A stretch of DNA of 64,000 bases from Bacillus paramycoides (GCF_001884235.1 NZ_MAOI01000040.1:48679-112678); one strand, 5' to 3'. Counted from the first letter of the stretch, positions 49,173 through 60,648 are shown. Program-made: numbers and translations. The notes: generated by a model from the letters alone, not told the origin.

Positions 49173-50111
49173 TTATTGCGTTTTTACTTTCTTTCCATAA
49201 TCACGAACGATATCAAATTTACTATCATCAGATCTAATATATCCTTCATGCGAATATACTTCTTTAATAATTTTTTGTCCCTCTTCACTCTTTCCAATTT
49301 CGATAAATGCGTCTTGTAATTTTTTACTCCATTCAGCATCTAAGTCGGAGCGTACAGAAATAGTATCGTTAGGAATCTTTTCTGTGAATTTCACAATTTT
49401 TGTTTGATCAAACACATTAGGATAGTCTTTTTTTACAATATTACGAGCATCTTGGAATACAACCGCAGCATCGACATCCCCATTCAATAGAGCGATAATA
49501 GATTGATCATGACCTTTTAATGTAACAGGTTTCACATCTTTTAATGGATCTATCCCTTCTTTCAGCAATACAGCTGCAGGCCACACATATCCTGCTGAAG
49601 ATGTTACATCTTGATACCCGATTTTTTTACCTTTTAAATCTTTCACACTATTAATGTTAGAATCTTTCTTTACAACAAACTCAGACTTATAATAATCTAC
49701 CAGGTCTTTTGTTGGAGCTCCTGTTGCATCATCTACTCCAAATCGTTGTGCTTGTAAAATTACATTTGCGGCTTTTTTTTCATGCGCTAATACATATGCC
49801 GTTGGAGGCAAGAAGCCTACATCTACTTGTTTTGATGCCATCGCTTCTACAATCGTATTGTAATTCGTCGAAATACTAACTTTTACAGGGATATTCAGCT
49901 TATCACTTAACAGTTTTTCTAGTGGCTTTGCTTTTGCTTCTAACGTATCAGCATTTTGCGATGGAACAAATTGAACATTTAAAGTCTTTGGTACATAGCC
50001 TTTTTTCGTATCTTCACTTTTATTTGCACTTGATTCCTTCGCCCCACAACCACTTAATAATCCCGCCGCTAATACAACCGATGTACCCATTGCAAAAACT
50101 TTTTTCAACAT
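49173..50111 (-). CDS. phnD: Phosphonate-type substrate-binding lipoprotein PhnD
   Basis: A 312-residue lipoprotein. The lipobox LLSGC places the modified Cys at residue 22. The family motifs are GFLPPTAYVLAHEK, DLKGKKIGYQDVTSSAGYVWPAAVL and GDVDAAVVFQDARN. It captures the substrate outside the membrane for PhnCE. It is the first gene of the operon, with GGAGG before the ATG. Confidence 0.94.
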   Translation of the reverse strand: MLKKVFAMGTSVVLAAGLLSGCGAKESSANKSEDTKKGYVPKTLNVQFVPSQNADTLEAKAKPLEKLLSDKLNIPVKVSISTNYNTIVEAMASKQVDVGFLPPTAYVLAHEKKAANVILQAQRFGVDDATGAPTKDLVDYYKSEFVVKKDSNINSVKDLKGKKIGYQDVTSSAGYVWPAAVLLKEGIDPLKDVKPVTLKGHDQSIIALLNGDVDAAVVFQDARNIVKKDYPNVFDQTKIVKFTEKIPNDTISVRSDLDAEWSKKLQDAFIEIGKSEEGQKIIKEVYSHEGYIRSDDSKFDIVRDYGKKVKTQ

Positions 50112-50292
50112 GTTAAAGCCTCCATTTTCCTTGTTATAAATTTACTTTTTGTAAACACGTAGAAATATATCACATATTTTCCCATACAATTATTTATTTA
50201 CAGAATCTTTACACATTCTAAATATTCCAACCAAACTTCATTTCACATATCTGATATGATTAATTGTAAGATAACAATAGAAAAGGTGGATT

Positions 50293-51879
50293 ATGTTGGA
50301 TCAAAATCGATTTGTAACTATTAACATCTTATTAACGAGCGATATACATGGTAATGTTTATCCAATTCACTATCAAAATAACTTACCAGCAGACGTGGGA
50401 CTATCCAAAATTTCCACACTCATTAAAAAAGAGCGTTCTACAAATGAACATGTGATTTTAATTGATAACGGTGATTTCATCCAAGGAACTCCTTTCACTT
50501 ATCATTATGCTACTTATGAAAAAGATAAAGAGAACCCAATGGCCTTATTAGCCAATTATCTAGATTATGATGCTGCAATTATCGGAAATCATGAATTTAA
50601 TTACGGGATGGACATATTAAACAATGCTATTTCAACTGCCAATATCCCCTATTTATCAGCCAATATTTTAGATAAAAACAGAAAGAAACCGTATTTTGGA
50701 AAACCATATATCATAAAGCAAATTGAGCCGAATATAAAAATTGCTATTTTAGGGGTAACAACGCATTACATCCCAAATTGGGAGCAACCTCATCATATTG
50801 AAGATTTATTATTTGAAGATGCACTAGAAACAACAAAAAAGTGGGTTTCTTACATCCGTGAAAACGAAAAACCTGACTTACTCGTCGTTGCCTACCATGG
50901 AGGATTTGAACGCGATTTACAAACTGGAGAACCTACTGAAGCTTTAACAGGTGAAAATCAAGGCTATGCAATGTGTCATGAAATTGACGATATAGATATT
51001 TTACTAACAGGTCATCAACACCGAACGATTACAAACACAAAAGTGAATGGTGTTACAATTTTACAAGTCGGCTGTAATGGGCACTCATTAGGAAAAGTGA
51101 AAGTGACATTTGAAAGAAATAATAATGAATGGATTACGACAGAATGTCATTCAGAAATATTGTCTGTACAAGGGATTCAGGAAGATAAAGCTATCCTTTC
51201 TGCTGTATGTGATTACGAGGATAAAACACAAAAGTGGCTTGATCAGCCCATTGGGGTTATCAATGGAGATATGCAAATTTCTGATGCTCTGCAAACACGT
51301 CTACAAGACCATCCCTTTATTGAATTTATTAATAAAATACAGATGGATGTAGCAGAAGTTGCTATTTCTTGCACAAGTTTGTTTCACAATGAATCTCCTG
51401 GTTTTCCAAAACATGTCACAATGCGTGACATCGTTTCAAATTATATTTATCCAAATACATTAAAAGTTATTCGAGTGACTGGAGCAGATATAAAAGAAGC
51501 TCTCGAACTCTCTGCTGCCTATTTCACATTACAAGGGGGCGGAAACATCATTGTAAATCCTACATACATAGAACCGAAACCGCAGCACTATAATTACGAT
51601 ATGTGGGAAGGAATTTCATACGTATTAAACATTTCAAAACCAATTGGCGAAAGAGTTACTTTTTTAGAATATGATGGACTTCCAATCAACATGAAGCAAG
51701 AATACGATGTCGTTATGAATAATTATCGTGCAAGTGGTGGCGGAAACTTCCTTATGTATCAAAATAAGCCCATTATAAAAGACATCCCAATAGATATGTC
51801 TGAACTTATCGCTAACTATATATTGAAGCATAAAACGATAGAAGCAACAACAAATCATAACTGGAAAGTTATTAAATAG
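50293..51879 (+). CDS. Bifunctional metallophosphatase/5'-nucleotidase family protein
   Basis: A 528-residue two-domain enzyme. The N-terminal calcineurin-type domain has LLTSDIHGNVYP, LIDNGDFIQG, AAIIGNHEFNYGMD, VVAYHGGFE and LLTGHQHRTI (all metal-binding His/Asp/Asn residues present). The C-terminal nucleotidase domain has RVTGADIKEALELSAAYF and YDVVMNNYRASGGGNFLM. It resembles UshA or 2',3'-cyclic-nucleotide phosphodiesterases but has no signal peptide and no wall anchor, so it is cytosolic, like YunD of B. subtilis. It is divergent from the phn operon, suggesting a shared phosphorus role. Confidence 0.9.
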   Translation: MLDQNRFVTINILLTSDIHGNVYPIHYQNNLPADVGLSKISTLIKKERSTNEHVILIDNGDFIQGTPFTYHYATYEKDKENPMALLANYLDYDAAIIGNHEFNYGMDILNNAISTANIPYLSANILDKNRKKPYFGKPYIIKQIEPNIKIAILGVTTHYIPNWEQPHHIEDLLFEDALETTKKWVSYIRENEKPDLLVVAYHGGFERDLQTGEPTEALTGENQGYAMCHEIDDIDILLTGHQHRTITNTKVNGVTILQVGCNGHSLGKVKVTFERNNNEWITTECHSEILSVQGIQEDKAILSAVCDYEDKTQKWLDQPIGVINGDMQISDALQTRLQDHPFIEFINKIQMDVAEVAISCTSLFHNESPGFPKHVTMRDIVSNYIYPNTLKVIRVTGADIKEALELSAAYFTLQGGGNIIVNPTYIEPKPQHYNYDMWEGISYVLNISKPIGERVTFLEYDGLPINMKQEYDVVMNNYRASGGGNFLMYQNKPIIKDIPIDMSELIANYILKHKTIEATTNHNWKVIK

Positions 51880-51900
51880 CGAATCTGTCTATTAATATCA

Positions 51901-51925
51901 AAAAAAGATGGGCTACGCCCATCTT

Positions 51926-51927
<2 letters not shown>
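51901..51927. terminator. Bidirectional terminator between nucleotidase gene and ynzC
   Basis: AAAAAAGATGGGC, loop TAC, GCCCATCTTTT. Confidence 0.9.
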
Positions 51928-52183
<256 letters not shown>

Positions 52184-52210
52184 TCAAAACTGATTATTAT
52201 CATACAATAG

Positions 52211-52967
<757 letters not shown>

Positions 52968-53008
52968 TATTAATAAGAAAAATGAAAGAAAACGAGGTGT
53001 TAGAAAAC

Positions 53009-53629
53009 ATGGAAAAGTTAACGAAACGCCAGCAAGACATTCTCGACTTTATTAAGCTAAAAGTACAAGAAAAAGGATATCCACCTTCCGTACGTGAAAT
53101 CGGTCAAGCAGTCGGCCTCGCTTCTAGTTCTACAGTGCACGGACATTTATCACGACTAGAAGAAAAAGGATATATTCGACGTGACCCAACAAAACCACGA
53201 GCAATTGAAATTTTAGGTGACAACCGAATGGAAACAGAAACACAATCTGTTATTCAAGTTCCAATCGTCGGAAAAGTTACTGCTGGTTTACCGATTACAG
53301 CAGTCGAAAGTGTAGAAGAGCACTTCCCGCTTCCAGCTAGCATTGTTGCCGGAGCAGATCAAGTGTTTATGTTACGAATTTCTGGAGATAGTATGATTGA
53401 AGCTGGTATCTTTGATGGTGATTTAGTCGTTGTTCGCCAACAACAGTCTGCATACAATGGTGAAATTGTAGTTGCCTTAACCGAAGACAATGAAGCAACG
53501 GTTAAACGTTTCTATAAAGAAAAAGATCATTTCCGTCTACAACCGGAAAACTCTTCATTAGAACCTATCATTTTAAAACAAGTGTCAGTTATTGGAAAAG
53601 TAATTGGCGTATATCGCGATTTACACTAA
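53009..53629 (+). CDS. lexA: SOS repressor LexA
   Basis: A 206-residue repressor. The winged HTH is at residues 1-70 ([37 protein letters not shown]). The self-cleavage site Ala92-Gly93 is in GKVTAGLP, and the S24 protease dyad is Ser128 ([10 protein letters not shown]) and Lys166 (ATVKRFY). RecA filaments trigger cleavage after DNA damage. The start at 53009 follows GAGGTG. The divergent yneB and a shared LexA box confirm the identity. Confidence 0.98.
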   Translation: MEKLTKRQQDILDFIKLKVQEKGYPPSVREIGQAVGLASSSTVHGHLSRLEEKGYIRRDPTKPRAIEILGDNRMETETQSVIQVPIVGKVTAGLPITAVESVEEHFPLPASIVAGADQVFMLRISGDSMIEAGIFDGDLVVVRQQQSAYNGEIVVALTEDNEATVKRFYKEKDHFRLQPENSSLEPIILKQVSVIGKVIGVYRDLH

Positions 53630-53636
53630 AAATAAT

Positions 53637-53683
53637 AAAAAGAAGAAAATTACCTTATTTATATAAGTAATTTTCTTCTTTTT
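53637..53683 (+). terminator. Terminator of lexA
   Basis: AAAAAGAAGAAAATTAC and GTAATTTTCTTCTTTTT form a 17-base-pair stem with an AT-rich loop. Confidence 0.88.
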
Positions 53684-53743
53684 GTATTTTGATAGATTTC
53701 CGTTCATTTAAAAACTAATTGAACGAATACATCTAATTAATTA

Positions 53744-54547
53744 TTAACGCGTTTCAATCGTAACATCTCCGGCAGAAGTTTCCCCACTAATCTTTGTACT
53801 TCCATTACCAATTGTTATATTTTTATTTTCCTCATTAAAAATTGTCACTTCTCCAGCAGTGCTTCGCCCGGTTATAACTGCGTCTTTCGGTTTTTCCAAT
53901 AAAGTAATATCTACATCTCCAGCAGTTGAGCTTGCCTCTAGATCATATTTAGAATCATGATCGATAACATCCACATCACCACTAGCCGTTTTTGCTGTTA
54001 CTTTCCCTATTACTTTTTTAATATTCACGCTACCAGCTTTTGAAGTTGCATCCACATTCTTAGCTGTTATATGTTTCAAATCCACTTCTCCAGCGAGTGT
54101 TCCAACACTTACGCGGTCACTTTTCACATCACTTATTTCTATTTGTCCAGCGGCTGAATTTACTTTTATCTCTTGATAAGAACGTTCAGGTACAAATATA
54201 GTCAATGTAGGCGTTTGAAAATTGAAAGTAAAAAATGAGAAATCAAATGAAACACCTTTCTCTATTTCTCCTTGAATCTTTAATGTGTCACCATCTTCAG
54301 CTATACGAATCTTTTGTTTGCGTAAATCTCCTGATTGCTTTACATAAAAAGAGGAATCAGGAGATTTTTGGACAACAATATCTCCTGCATCTAACTTAAC
54401 TTCTACATTTTTTAGCGTTTCATTTTTAATTACGTCTTCTTTATTTCCTTTTTCTGCAGTTTGTACTGCTTTTTCATATGTTTGTGAAATCCCTATTACT
54501 CCAATAATGATACAAGCGATAGCTACTAACAATATTTTTTTCATCAT
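53744..54547 (-). CDS. DUF4097 beta-strand repeat protein
   Basis: A 267-residue protein. One membrane segment at residues 4-22, then a right-handed beta-solenoid-like domain of repeated short strands: KVEVKLDAGDIVVQK, IKVNSAAGQIEISD, VGTLAGEVDLKH, ATSKAGSVNIKK, AKTASGDVDVID, ASSTAGDVDITL, GRSTAGEVTIFN and GETSAGDVTIET, in which (S/T)xAG(D/E)V recurs. Such proteins are cell-surface or periplasmic-face parts of envelope stress circuits (LiaG and YvlB relatives). It is the last gene of the PadR operon and its ATG directly follows the stop of the previous gene. Confidence 0.87.
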   Translation of the reverse strand: MMKKILLVAIACIIIGVIGISQTYEKAVQTAEKGNKEDVIKNETLKNVEVKLDAGDIVVQKSPDSSFYVKQSGDLRKQKIRIAEDGDTLKIQGEIEKGVSFDFSFFTFNFQTPTLTIFVPERSYQEIKVNSAAGQIEISDVKSDRVSVGTLAGEVDLKHITAKNVDATSKAGSVNIKKVIGKVTAKTASGDVDVIDHDSKYDLEASSTAGDVDITLLEKPKDAVITGRSTAGEVTIFNEENKNITIGNGSTKISGETSAGDVTIETR

Positions 54548-55090
54548 CTACTCCCCTTTTATCATTTTGAAGTTCCATATTACATATCGTACGCATAATC
54601 TTTTAAACCACTTCGTACTATAATAAGCTGCAATACATAACAACAAACCAACTCCAACAAACGTGATACTAACGAATAGGTCAATCCATAAAAAAGTACC
54701 CATAAACACTTTTAAAATAACGAAAAATGGCGTCACCACACTAGAAATCCCCGCAATCCAAAGAGAAAATATAATAGAAATAATTGCAATTAATGGGCCT
54801 AACACAATAATAAAGTTAAACAAACTAAGTCCAATCGCCGCCATGACAGCTCTTGTCACATTTGAAGTCGATGGATCTTTTTTCATTTCATCAAAGCGAT
54901 ACATCGCAAGTAATTCCTTTGCAATCACTTTCGGAGAACCAAGTCCTTTTATTATTTCCGATTCAGTTTTCCCCTCTTCTACCCCAAACTGAAAATGCTC
55001 TTCATAATCGAATAAAATGTCTTTCCTCTCTTCTTCCGGTAACTTTCTAAGCTGATTCGATAATTCCCGAAGGAACTGTTCTTTATTCAT
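54548..55090 (-). CDS. HAAS/DUF1700 domain membrane protein
   Basis: A 180-residue protein. Residues 1-70 form the HAAS domain ([46 protein letters not shown]), followed by about three to four membrane helices ([34 protein letters not shown]). In Firmicutes this family is encoded beside PadR regulators and DUF4097 proteins, as here. It starts 8 bases inside the end of the PadR gene. Confidence 0.88.
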   Translation of the reverse strand: MNKEQFLRELSNQLRKLPEEERKDILFDYEEHFQFGVEEGKTESEIIKGLGSPKVIAKELLAMYRFDEMKKDPSTSNVTRAVMAAIGLSLFNFIIVLGPLIAIISIIFSLWIAGISSVVTPFFVILKVFMGTFLWIDLFVSITFVGVGLLLCIAAYYSTKWFKRLCVRYVIWNFKMIKGE

Positions 55091-55406
55091 CCCAATTCAC
55101 CCCTTCAATAATTTCTTGTACACCTTTCGCAAAATCACGCCACTCTGTTACTAATAAATGAAGTTGCGTCTCACCTTGCTCAGTTAGTTGATAATATTTA
55201 CGAGGCGGCCCTTCCGTAGACTCTTTTAAATATGTTTGAAAATATCCCTCTTTCGTTAAACGACGCAATAACGGATATACTGATCCTTCTGATATTAAAA
55301 ACTTATTAGAGATTTGTTGAACCAGTTCATAGCCGTAACAATCTTTACGTTTTACAAGTGCCAATACACACAGTTCTAACACACCTTTTTTAAACTGAAC
55401 GTTCAA
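55083..55406 (-). CDS. PadR-family transcriptional regulator
   Basis: A 107-residue winged-helix repressor: [28 protein letters not shown], then [22 protein letters not shown], and [17 protein letters not shown], all hallmarks of PadR. The start is TTG 55406, with GGAGG 7 bases upstream; TTG 55412 abuts the ribosome site. Operator repeats lie over its promoter. The signal it senses is unknown, but the operon partners point to envelope stress. Confidence 0.92.
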   Translation of the reverse strand: MNVQFKKGVLELCVLALVKRKDCYGYELVQQISNKFLISEGSVYPLLRRLTKEGYFQTYLKESTEGPPRKYYQLTEQGETQLHLLVTEWRDFAKGVQEIIEGVNWDE

Positions 55407-55429
55407 GGACAATCCTCCTTTCTTATTTT

Positions 55430-55500
55430 AGTACTGTTTAATACACGGTACCCATTTTATCCATAATATACCACTTAGTACTGTTCATTGCAAGGTACTT
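55430..55500 (-). promoter_or_regulatory. PadR operon promoter with two operators
   Basis: TTGCAA (55493-55488) and TATATT (55470-55465) are 17 bases apart on the minus strand. AGTACTGTT begins an imperfect palindrome at 55430-55452 and again at 55477-55500 (both end in GGTAC), 47 bases apart. The second covers the -35 box; the first lies just after the start site. The pair suits cooperative autorepression by the PadR dimer. Confidence 0.75.
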
Positions 55501-55538
55501 AACTATATTTATTCCCTAAATTTAGAAAATGCACAAAT

Positions 55539-55586
55539 GAAAGCCCGAATAAGACCCTGTTGTAACAGGCCATTATTCGGGCTTTC
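55539..55586. terminator. Strong nested hairpin terminator
   Basis: GAAAGCCCGAATAA pairs with TTATTCGGGCTTTC, with an inner CCTGTT/AACAGG stem. It lies downstream of the ABC ATPase remnant. Confidence 0.88.
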
Positions 55587-55634
55587 ATTCAATTCTAATT
55601 ACATTAATGCACAATTCCATTCAATCTTTCTCCT

Positions 55635-56000
55635 CTAAGAACCAACTTCTACTTGTGACCCCAATAAATTTCGAAACACACCTTTTCTCTCTTTAGCCAA
55701 TTGATTAAACTCACCTTTTTGGACAATTTCACCTTTTCCTAAAACAATAACTTGATCCGCATTACGTATCGTAGATAAACGATGCGCAATAAGAATAATA
55801 GTCATCGTTCCTTTCAATCTTTCTAATGCTGATTGAATTTTCACTTCATTTTCAGTATCTAACGCACTCGTAGCTTCTTCTAATATTAAAATGGATGGTT
55901 TCCTTAAAATTGCACGCGCTAGTACAAGTCGTTGGCGTTCCCCACCTGAAAGCCTCACTCCACGATCTTCAATAAGAGTATCAAGCCCTTTTGGAAGCAT
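55635..56000 (-). pseudogene. C-terminal fragment of an ABC exporter ATPase domain
   Basis: Only about 121 codons remain: LPKGLDTLIEDRGVRLSGGERQR (signature intact), Walker B ILILEEATSALD (Asp replaced by Glu compared with LDEATS), and H loop IAHRLSTIRNAD, ending EVGS. Walker A, Q loop and the membrane part of the ~580-residue exporter are missing, and a TAG lies in frame two codons before the ATG. It sits between glnA and the PadR operon, after the glnA terminator, with no ribosome site. It is a relic, not a gene product. Confidence 0.82.
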
Positions 56001-56029
56001 TCGCTACAATTTACTGTAGATAAATGACG

Positions 56030-56062
56030 AAAAAGCCCTGATACCGTAGTATCAAGGCTTCT
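56030..56062 (-). terminator. Terminator of glnRA
   Basis: On the minus strand AGCCTTGATAC and GTATCAGGGCT pair with one mismatch, followed by TTTTTC. Confidence 0.82.
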
Positions 56063-56069
56063 CTTGCTC

Positions 56070-57404
56070 TTAGTATAGAGACATATATTGATCGCGTTCC
56101 CATTGGTGAACTTGCGTTCTAAAGATATCCCACTCAATCTCTTTTGCTTCAATGAAGTGCTCAAGTAAGTGATCTCCTAACGCGCCACATACTACTTCAT
56201 TAGATTGTAATGTAACTAATGCTTGCGCTAATGTTGCTGGTAAATCAGCGATACCTGCTTCTTCGCGCTCTTCTTTTGTCATTACATAGATGTTACGGTC
56301 TACCGCAGCTGGTGGAGTTAATTTATTTTTAATTCCGTCAAGACCTGCAGCTAATAATGTTGCCATTACTAAATATGGGTTTGCAGCTGGGTCAACACTA
56401 CGTACTTCTACGCGTGTACTAATACCACGAGATGCAGGGATACGTACTAATGGACTACGGTTTTGTGCAGACCATGCTACGTAACATGGAGCTTCATATC
56501 CAGGTACTAAACGTTTGTAAGAGTTTACAGTTGGGTTTGCTACCGCTGTAAATGCTGGTGCATGTTTTAAAATACCTGCGATGAAGTGACGAGCATCATC
56601 ACTTAATTGTAATTCACCATTTTGATCGAAGAATACGTTCTCACCATTTTTAAATAATGATAAGTTACAGTGCATACCTGAACCGTTTACACCGTATAAT
56701 GGTTTCGGCATAAATGTTGCATGTAAACCATGCTTACGAGCAATTGTTTTTACAACAAGTTTGAATGTTTGAATGTCATCACATGAGCGAATTGCATTTG
56801 CATATTTAAAGTCAATTTCATGTTGCCCTGGAGCAACCTCATGGTGAGATGCTTCAATTTCAAAGCCCATCTCTTCAAGTTCAAGAACGATATCACGACG
56901 ACAGTTTTCCCCTAGATCCATCGGCGCAAGGTCGAAGTATCCACCGTTGTCGTTTAATTCTAATGTTGGATTTCCTTTTTCATCTACTTTAAATAGGAAG
57001 AATTCTGGCTCTGGTCCAAGATTGAAATCTGAGAATCCTAAAGCTTCCATTTCTTTTAATACACGTTTTAAATTGTTACGTGGATCTCCTTCAAATGGAG
57101 TGCCATCTGCATTGTAAATATCACAGATTAATCGAGCTACTTTACCTTTTTCAGCTGTCCAAGGGAAAATTACCCAAGTATCTAAGTCCGGATATAAATA
57201 CATATCAGATTCTTCAATACGTACGAAACCTTCAATAGAAGATCCATCAAACATCATTTTGTTATCAAGAGCTTTTGTTAATTGGCTCACTGGAATTTCT
57301 ACGTTTTTAATTACTCCTAAAAGGTCTGTAAATTGTAAGCGGATATACTTTACATTCTCTTCTTTCGCCAAACGGAAAATATCTTCTTTTGTGTACCTAG
57401 CCAT
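56070..57404 (-). CDS. glnA: Glutamine synthetase, type I alpha
   Basis: A 444-residue enzyme that makes glutamine from glutamate, ATP and ammonia. [10 protein letters not shown], the GxGxH region [14 protein letters not shown], the ATP site [17 protein letters not shown] and the FxRxEP-type loop [13 protein letters not shown] are present. There is no adenylylation loop, as expected for the Bacillus enzyme, which is regulated by feedback and by binding GlnR and TnrA. The start at 57404 follows TAAGGAGGAA. The length is that of B. subtilis GlnA. Confidence 0.98.
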   Translation of the reverse strand: MARYTKEDIFRLAKEENVKYIRLQFTDLLGVIKNVEIPVSQLTKALDNKMMFDGSSIEGFVRIEESDMYLYPDLDTWVIFPWTAEKGKVARLICDIYNADGTPFEGDPRNNLKRVLKEMEALGFSDFNLGPEPEFFLFKVDEKGNPTLELNDNGGYFDLAPMDLGENCRRDIVLELEEMGFEIEASHHEVAPGQHEIDFKYANAIRSCDDIQTFKLVVKTIARKHGLHATFMPKPLYGVNGSGMHCNLSLFKNGENVFFDQNGELQLSDDARHFIAGILKHAPAFTAVANPTVNSYKRLVPGYEAPCYVAWSAQNRSPLVRIPASRGISTRVEVRSVDPAANPYLVMATLLAAGLDGIKNKLTPPAAVDRNIYVMTKEEREEAGIADLPATLAQALVTLQSNEVVCGALGDHLLEHFIEAKEIEWDIFRTQVHQWERDQYMSLY

Positions 57405-57452
57405 TATAAATTCCTCCTTAGTCCCTCTAAACACCTTCAGAATCAGTTATCT

Positions 57453-57842
57453 TTAGTGAAAAAACCTTGAAATATCACCTTGTCGCAACGAAGTCCGATT
57501 AAATCTACCTGTATGTTGTAGTTCATCTCGAAGTATTTTGCGAAGCTCAGTTTTTGAAATTTCTTTCGTTTCTTCTTTTACTTTCACTGCTTCTGTTTGA
57601 TTTTCTTTCATTAGTAACACTTGCTTAATACCAGCCATATTTAAGCCTTGATCTAATAAATCTTTAATCTCTAACAACTTATCTACATCGTTAAATGAAA
57701 ATAATCTACGATTCCCCTTTGTACGGGTTGGAGAAACAAGATTATGCTCTTCATAGTAGCGAATTTGACGTGCAGACAATTGTGTTAAATCCATTACTAT
57801 ACCAATAGGAAACAGCGGGGCAGAACGTCTATCTTCTTTCAT
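57453..57842 (-). CDS. glnR: Nitrogen regulator GlnR (MerR family)
   Basis: A 129-residue MerR-type repressor. The winged HTH reads [39 protein letters not shown], followed by a helix and the C-terminal signal tail QGDISRFFH that interacts with feedback-inhibited glutamine synthetase. It represses glnRA, and in B. subtilis also tnrA and ureABC, under nitrogen excess. It is 48 bases from glnA and forms its operon. The start at 57842 follows GGAGGAAC. Confidence 0.96.
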   Translation of the reverse strand: MKEDRRSAPLFPIGIVMDLTQLSARQIRYYEEHNLVSPTRTKGNRRLFSFNDVDKLLEIKDLLDQGLNMAGIKQVLLMKENQTEAVKVKEETKEISKTELRKILRDELQHTGRFNRTSLRQGDISRFFH

Positions 57843-57876
57843 CGTTTCAGTTCCTCCTTCGCCTTAACTGCTTCTC

Positions 57877-57926
57877 ATTTTATACCATGTTATGTTTAGT
57901 GTCAATAGATGTAAGCTTTTCTTACA
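57877..57926 (-). promoter_or_regulatory. glnRA promoter with two GlnR boxes
   Basis: TTGACA (57905-57900) and TAAAAT (57882-57877) are 17 bases apart on the minus strand. TGTAAGCTTTTCTTACA (57910-57926) fits TGTNAN7TNACA completely. A second box, TGTTATGTTTAGTGTCA (57888-57904), has one mismatch and overlaps the -35. Two sites 22 bases apart match the B. subtilis arrangement. Confidence 0.9.
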
Positions 57927-57990
57927 TGGTTTTTTATAATTTTTTTCATTCTTTTTTCTAATGGCATAAATCATTACTTTCATATGAAAA

Positions 57991-58013
57991 AAAGCTGTCG
58001 AAATCGACAGCTT
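57991..58013 (-). terminator. Terminator after ynbB
   Basis: AAGCTGTCG, AAAT, CGACAGCTT; the minus strand continues with a T run. Confidence 0.85.
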
Positions 58014-58017
58014 CCCT

Positions 58018-59289
58018 TTAAGAAATTGTTAATAGATTCTTTTCAATTAACGCATCAATCGCAGAACAAATCGCAATCTTTACATGCGAATAAGTTAATC
58101 CACCTTGTACGTAAGCAACATAAGGCGGACGAATTGGGCCATCAGCCGACAATTCGATACTTGCACCTTGAATAAATGTCCCAGCAGCCATAATTACATC
58201 ATCTTCATAACCCGGCATATAGTTTGCATATGGCGTAAAATGAGAATTAATTGGAGATGCATATTGAATCGCTTGACAGAACGCAATCATACGATCTTTA
58301 TCATCAAATTGAACAGATTGAATTAAATCCGTTCTTGATGCATTCCACGCTGGTGATGTATTCATTCCTAACTTTTCTAAAAATGCAGCTGTAAAAATCG
58401 CGCCTTTCAGCGCTTGACCAGCAACATGCGGCGCTAAGAAGAAACCTTGATACATTTCTTGCAGACTGTATAAAGATGCCCCTGCTTCCGCACCGATTCC
58501 CGGAGATGTTAGACGATATGCACATGCTTCAACATACTGTTCTTTACCAACAATATAACCACCAGTTTTAACAATTCCTCCACCCGGGTTTTTAATAAGA
58601 GAACCTGCCATTAAATCTGCACCAACATGACACGGCTCTTGCTCTTCAATAAACTCGCCATAACAGTTATCTACAAATACAACAACATCAGGTTTAATCT
58701 CTTTAACAAACGCAATCATCTCTTTAATTTGAGAAACGGTAAACGACGGACGAGTAGCATACCCTTTTGAACGCTGAATGCCAATCATCTTCGTATTACT
58801 ATGGATTGCAGCTGCAACAGCTTCAAAGTCCACAAACCCCTCTTCAGTTAGCGGAACTGCATTATACCCAATATTATATTCCTTAAAAGAACCTACACCT
58901 TTTCCACGCACACCAACGATTTCTTCTAGCGTATCATATGGTTTTCCCGTTATGTATAGCAACTCATCTCCTGGACGTAAAATACCGAATAAAGCTGTTG
59001 AAATTGCGTGAGTACCCGATATTATTTGTGGACGAACAAGACCAGCTTCAGCTCCAAATACATCAGCATACACTTTCTCTAACGTGTCACGACCAATATC
59101 ATCATAGCCATAACCTGTCGTCGGAATAAAATGCGAATCGCTAATTTTATGTTTACGAAAACTTTCTAATACACGAAATTGGTTACTTTCAATTACTTCA
59201 TCCACACGTTTATGCACTTCTGTAACTTGACTTTCTACTTCTTTTACGATTGGAGCAATTATTTCTCCATTTTTCAAACGATCAAACAT
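58018..59289 (-). CDS. ynbB: PLP-dependent aluminium-resistance/methionine gamma-lyase family protein (YnbB)
   Basis: A 423-residue type I fold PLP enzyme. [21 protein letters not shown] binds the phosphate and pyridine, [10 protein letters not shown] holds the cofactor Asp, and [17 protein letters not shown] holds the Schiff-base Lys. The family is called aluminium resistance protein or putative methionine gamma-lyase; the true reaction is unknown. It starts 8 bases inside the end of hflX, as in B. subtilis (ynbA-ynbB). Confidence 0.92.
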   Translation of the reverse strand: MFDRLKNGEIIAPIVKEVESQVTEVHKRVDEVIESNQFRVLESFRKHKISDSHFIPTTGYGYDDIGRDTLEKVYADVFGAEAGLVRPQIISGTHAISTALFGILRPGDELLYITGKPYDTLEEIVGVRGKGVGSFKEYNIGYNAVPLTEEGFVDFEAVAAAIHSNTKMIGIQRSKGYATRPSFTVSQIKEMIAFVKEIKPDVVVFVDNCYGEFIEEQEPCHVGADLMAGSLIKNPGGGIVKTGGYIVGKEQYVEACAYRLTSPGIGAEAGASLYSLQEMYQGFFLAPHVAGQALKGAIFTAAFLEKLGMNTSPAWNASRTDLIQSVQFDDKDRMIAFCQAIQYASPINSHFTPYANYMPGYEDDVIMAAGTFIQGASIELSADGPIRPPYVAYVQGGLTYSHVKIAICSAIDALIEKNLLTIS

Positions 59290-60556
59290 TATTATTTTCT
59301 CCTTCTTCCACTAAAAATCTCTTTAATTGCCCATTAAGTGATGAATGAGCAAAGATATACCCTGTACAATCATATACAAATTCTTCTTCTAAAAACTCCA
59401 TTTTTGTTAGCAACGTTTCCGTTTTTAAAAGTGTTAACAATCTACCTTCACTTGGCGGGAGTTTCACTTGATAAACAACCATTTCTTCCTTCATCTTCGT
59501 TTCTATCGCTTCTTTAATACGTAATAAATCATTTTCTTCAAAAGCACTAGTCATTAAGAAATCACTTTTTGGAAATGGAATAAAATTTTGATGCAATTCA
59601 TCTTTTTTATTATATAACGTAATAATAGGAATATGATTAATTTCAAGATCTGACAATAGTTGTTTTACCGTTTGCTCATGCCCTACATAATTAGGGTCTG
59701 CCGAATCAACAACATGTAAAATAACATCCGCTTCACCAGCTTCTTCTAACGTAGATCGAAAAGCAGCAATTAACGACGTAGGTAAATCTTGTATAAAGCC
59801 AACCGTATCAGTCAATAACACTGTATAACCAGAAGGTAACGGCATCTTCCTTGTTGTCGGATCTAACGTTGCAAACAATAAGTTTTCTTCAAACGTATCC
59901 GCTTCCGTTAATCTATTAAACAACGTAGATTTCCCTGCATTTGTATATCCAATTAATGAAACTTGAAATACTTTATTATCTTTTCTTCTCTCACGATATC
60001 TTTTTCGATGCTCCACAACAACCGCAAGTTGTTTCTTTATTTCATCAATACGTGATCGAATATGACGACGGTCCGTTTCAAGCTTTGTCTCTCCCGGTCC
60101 CCTTGTACCAATTCCACCACCAAGACGTGATAAAGATAGACCTTGCCCCATAAGGCGCGGCATTGTATATTGCAACTGAGCTAATTCTACTTGAAGCTTA
60201 CCCTCTCTCGATTTCGCACGTTGCGCAAAAATGTCTAGTATTAACTGCGTTCGGTCAATCACTCTTGCATCTAATACTGAAGATAAATTCCGAATTTGGC
60301 TCGGCGTTAACTCGTTATTAAATATAATAACAGCTGGTTCTAATTCTTCAGTTAACATCGTAAGCTCTTCTAGTTTACCTTTTCCTATATAAGTCGCCGG
60401 ATGAAACTTCGGGCGTTTTTGCGTTGTGGACATTAACACTTCTGCTCGCGCAGTCTTCGCTAACGATGCAAGCTCTTTCATGGAATGCATGAATTTTTCA
60501 TCATCATCTTGCGACAATTGACAGCCAACTAATATGACTTTTTCTTTTTCTTCCAT
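59282..60556 (-). CDS. hflX: Ribosome-associated GTPase HflX (YnbA)
   Basis: A 424-residue GTPase. The N-terminal ND domain ([47 protein letters not shown]) is followed by the G domain at about residue 200 with G1 [10 protein letters not shown]3 DTVGFIQ and G4 NKKD. HflX splits stalled 70S ribosomes under stress. ATG 60556 follows GGATGAG. The order hflX-ynbB-glnR-glnA matches B. subtilis. Confidence 0.95.
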   Translation of the reverse strand: MEEKEKVILVGCQLSQDDDEKFMHSMKELASLAKTARAEVLMSTTQKRPKFHPATYIGKGKLEELTMLTEELEPAVIIFNNELTPSQIRNLSSVLDARVIDRTQLILDIFAQRAKSREGKLQVELAQLQYTMPRLMGQGLSLSRLGGGIGTRGPGETKLETDRRHIRSRIDEIKKQLAVVVEHRKRYRERRKDNKVFQVSLIGYTNAGKSTLFNRLTEADTFEENLLFATLDPTTRKMPLPSGYTVLLTDTVGFIQDLPTSLIAAFRSTLEEAGEADVILHVVDSADPNYVGHEQTVKQLLSDLEINHIPIITLYNKKDELHQNFIPFPKSDFLMTSAFEENDLLRIKEAIETKMKEEMVVYQVKLPPSEGRLLTLLKTETLLTKMEFLEEEFVYDCTGYIFAHSSLNGQLKRFLVEEGENNNV

Positions 60557-60648
60557 CAAATATGTTCACTCATCCTTTTCGAAATTTAAACCTTCTAATA
60601 TAATAGCAGAGGAAGCACATTTCATCTAGTTAGCGGGGGAGAAAATTC

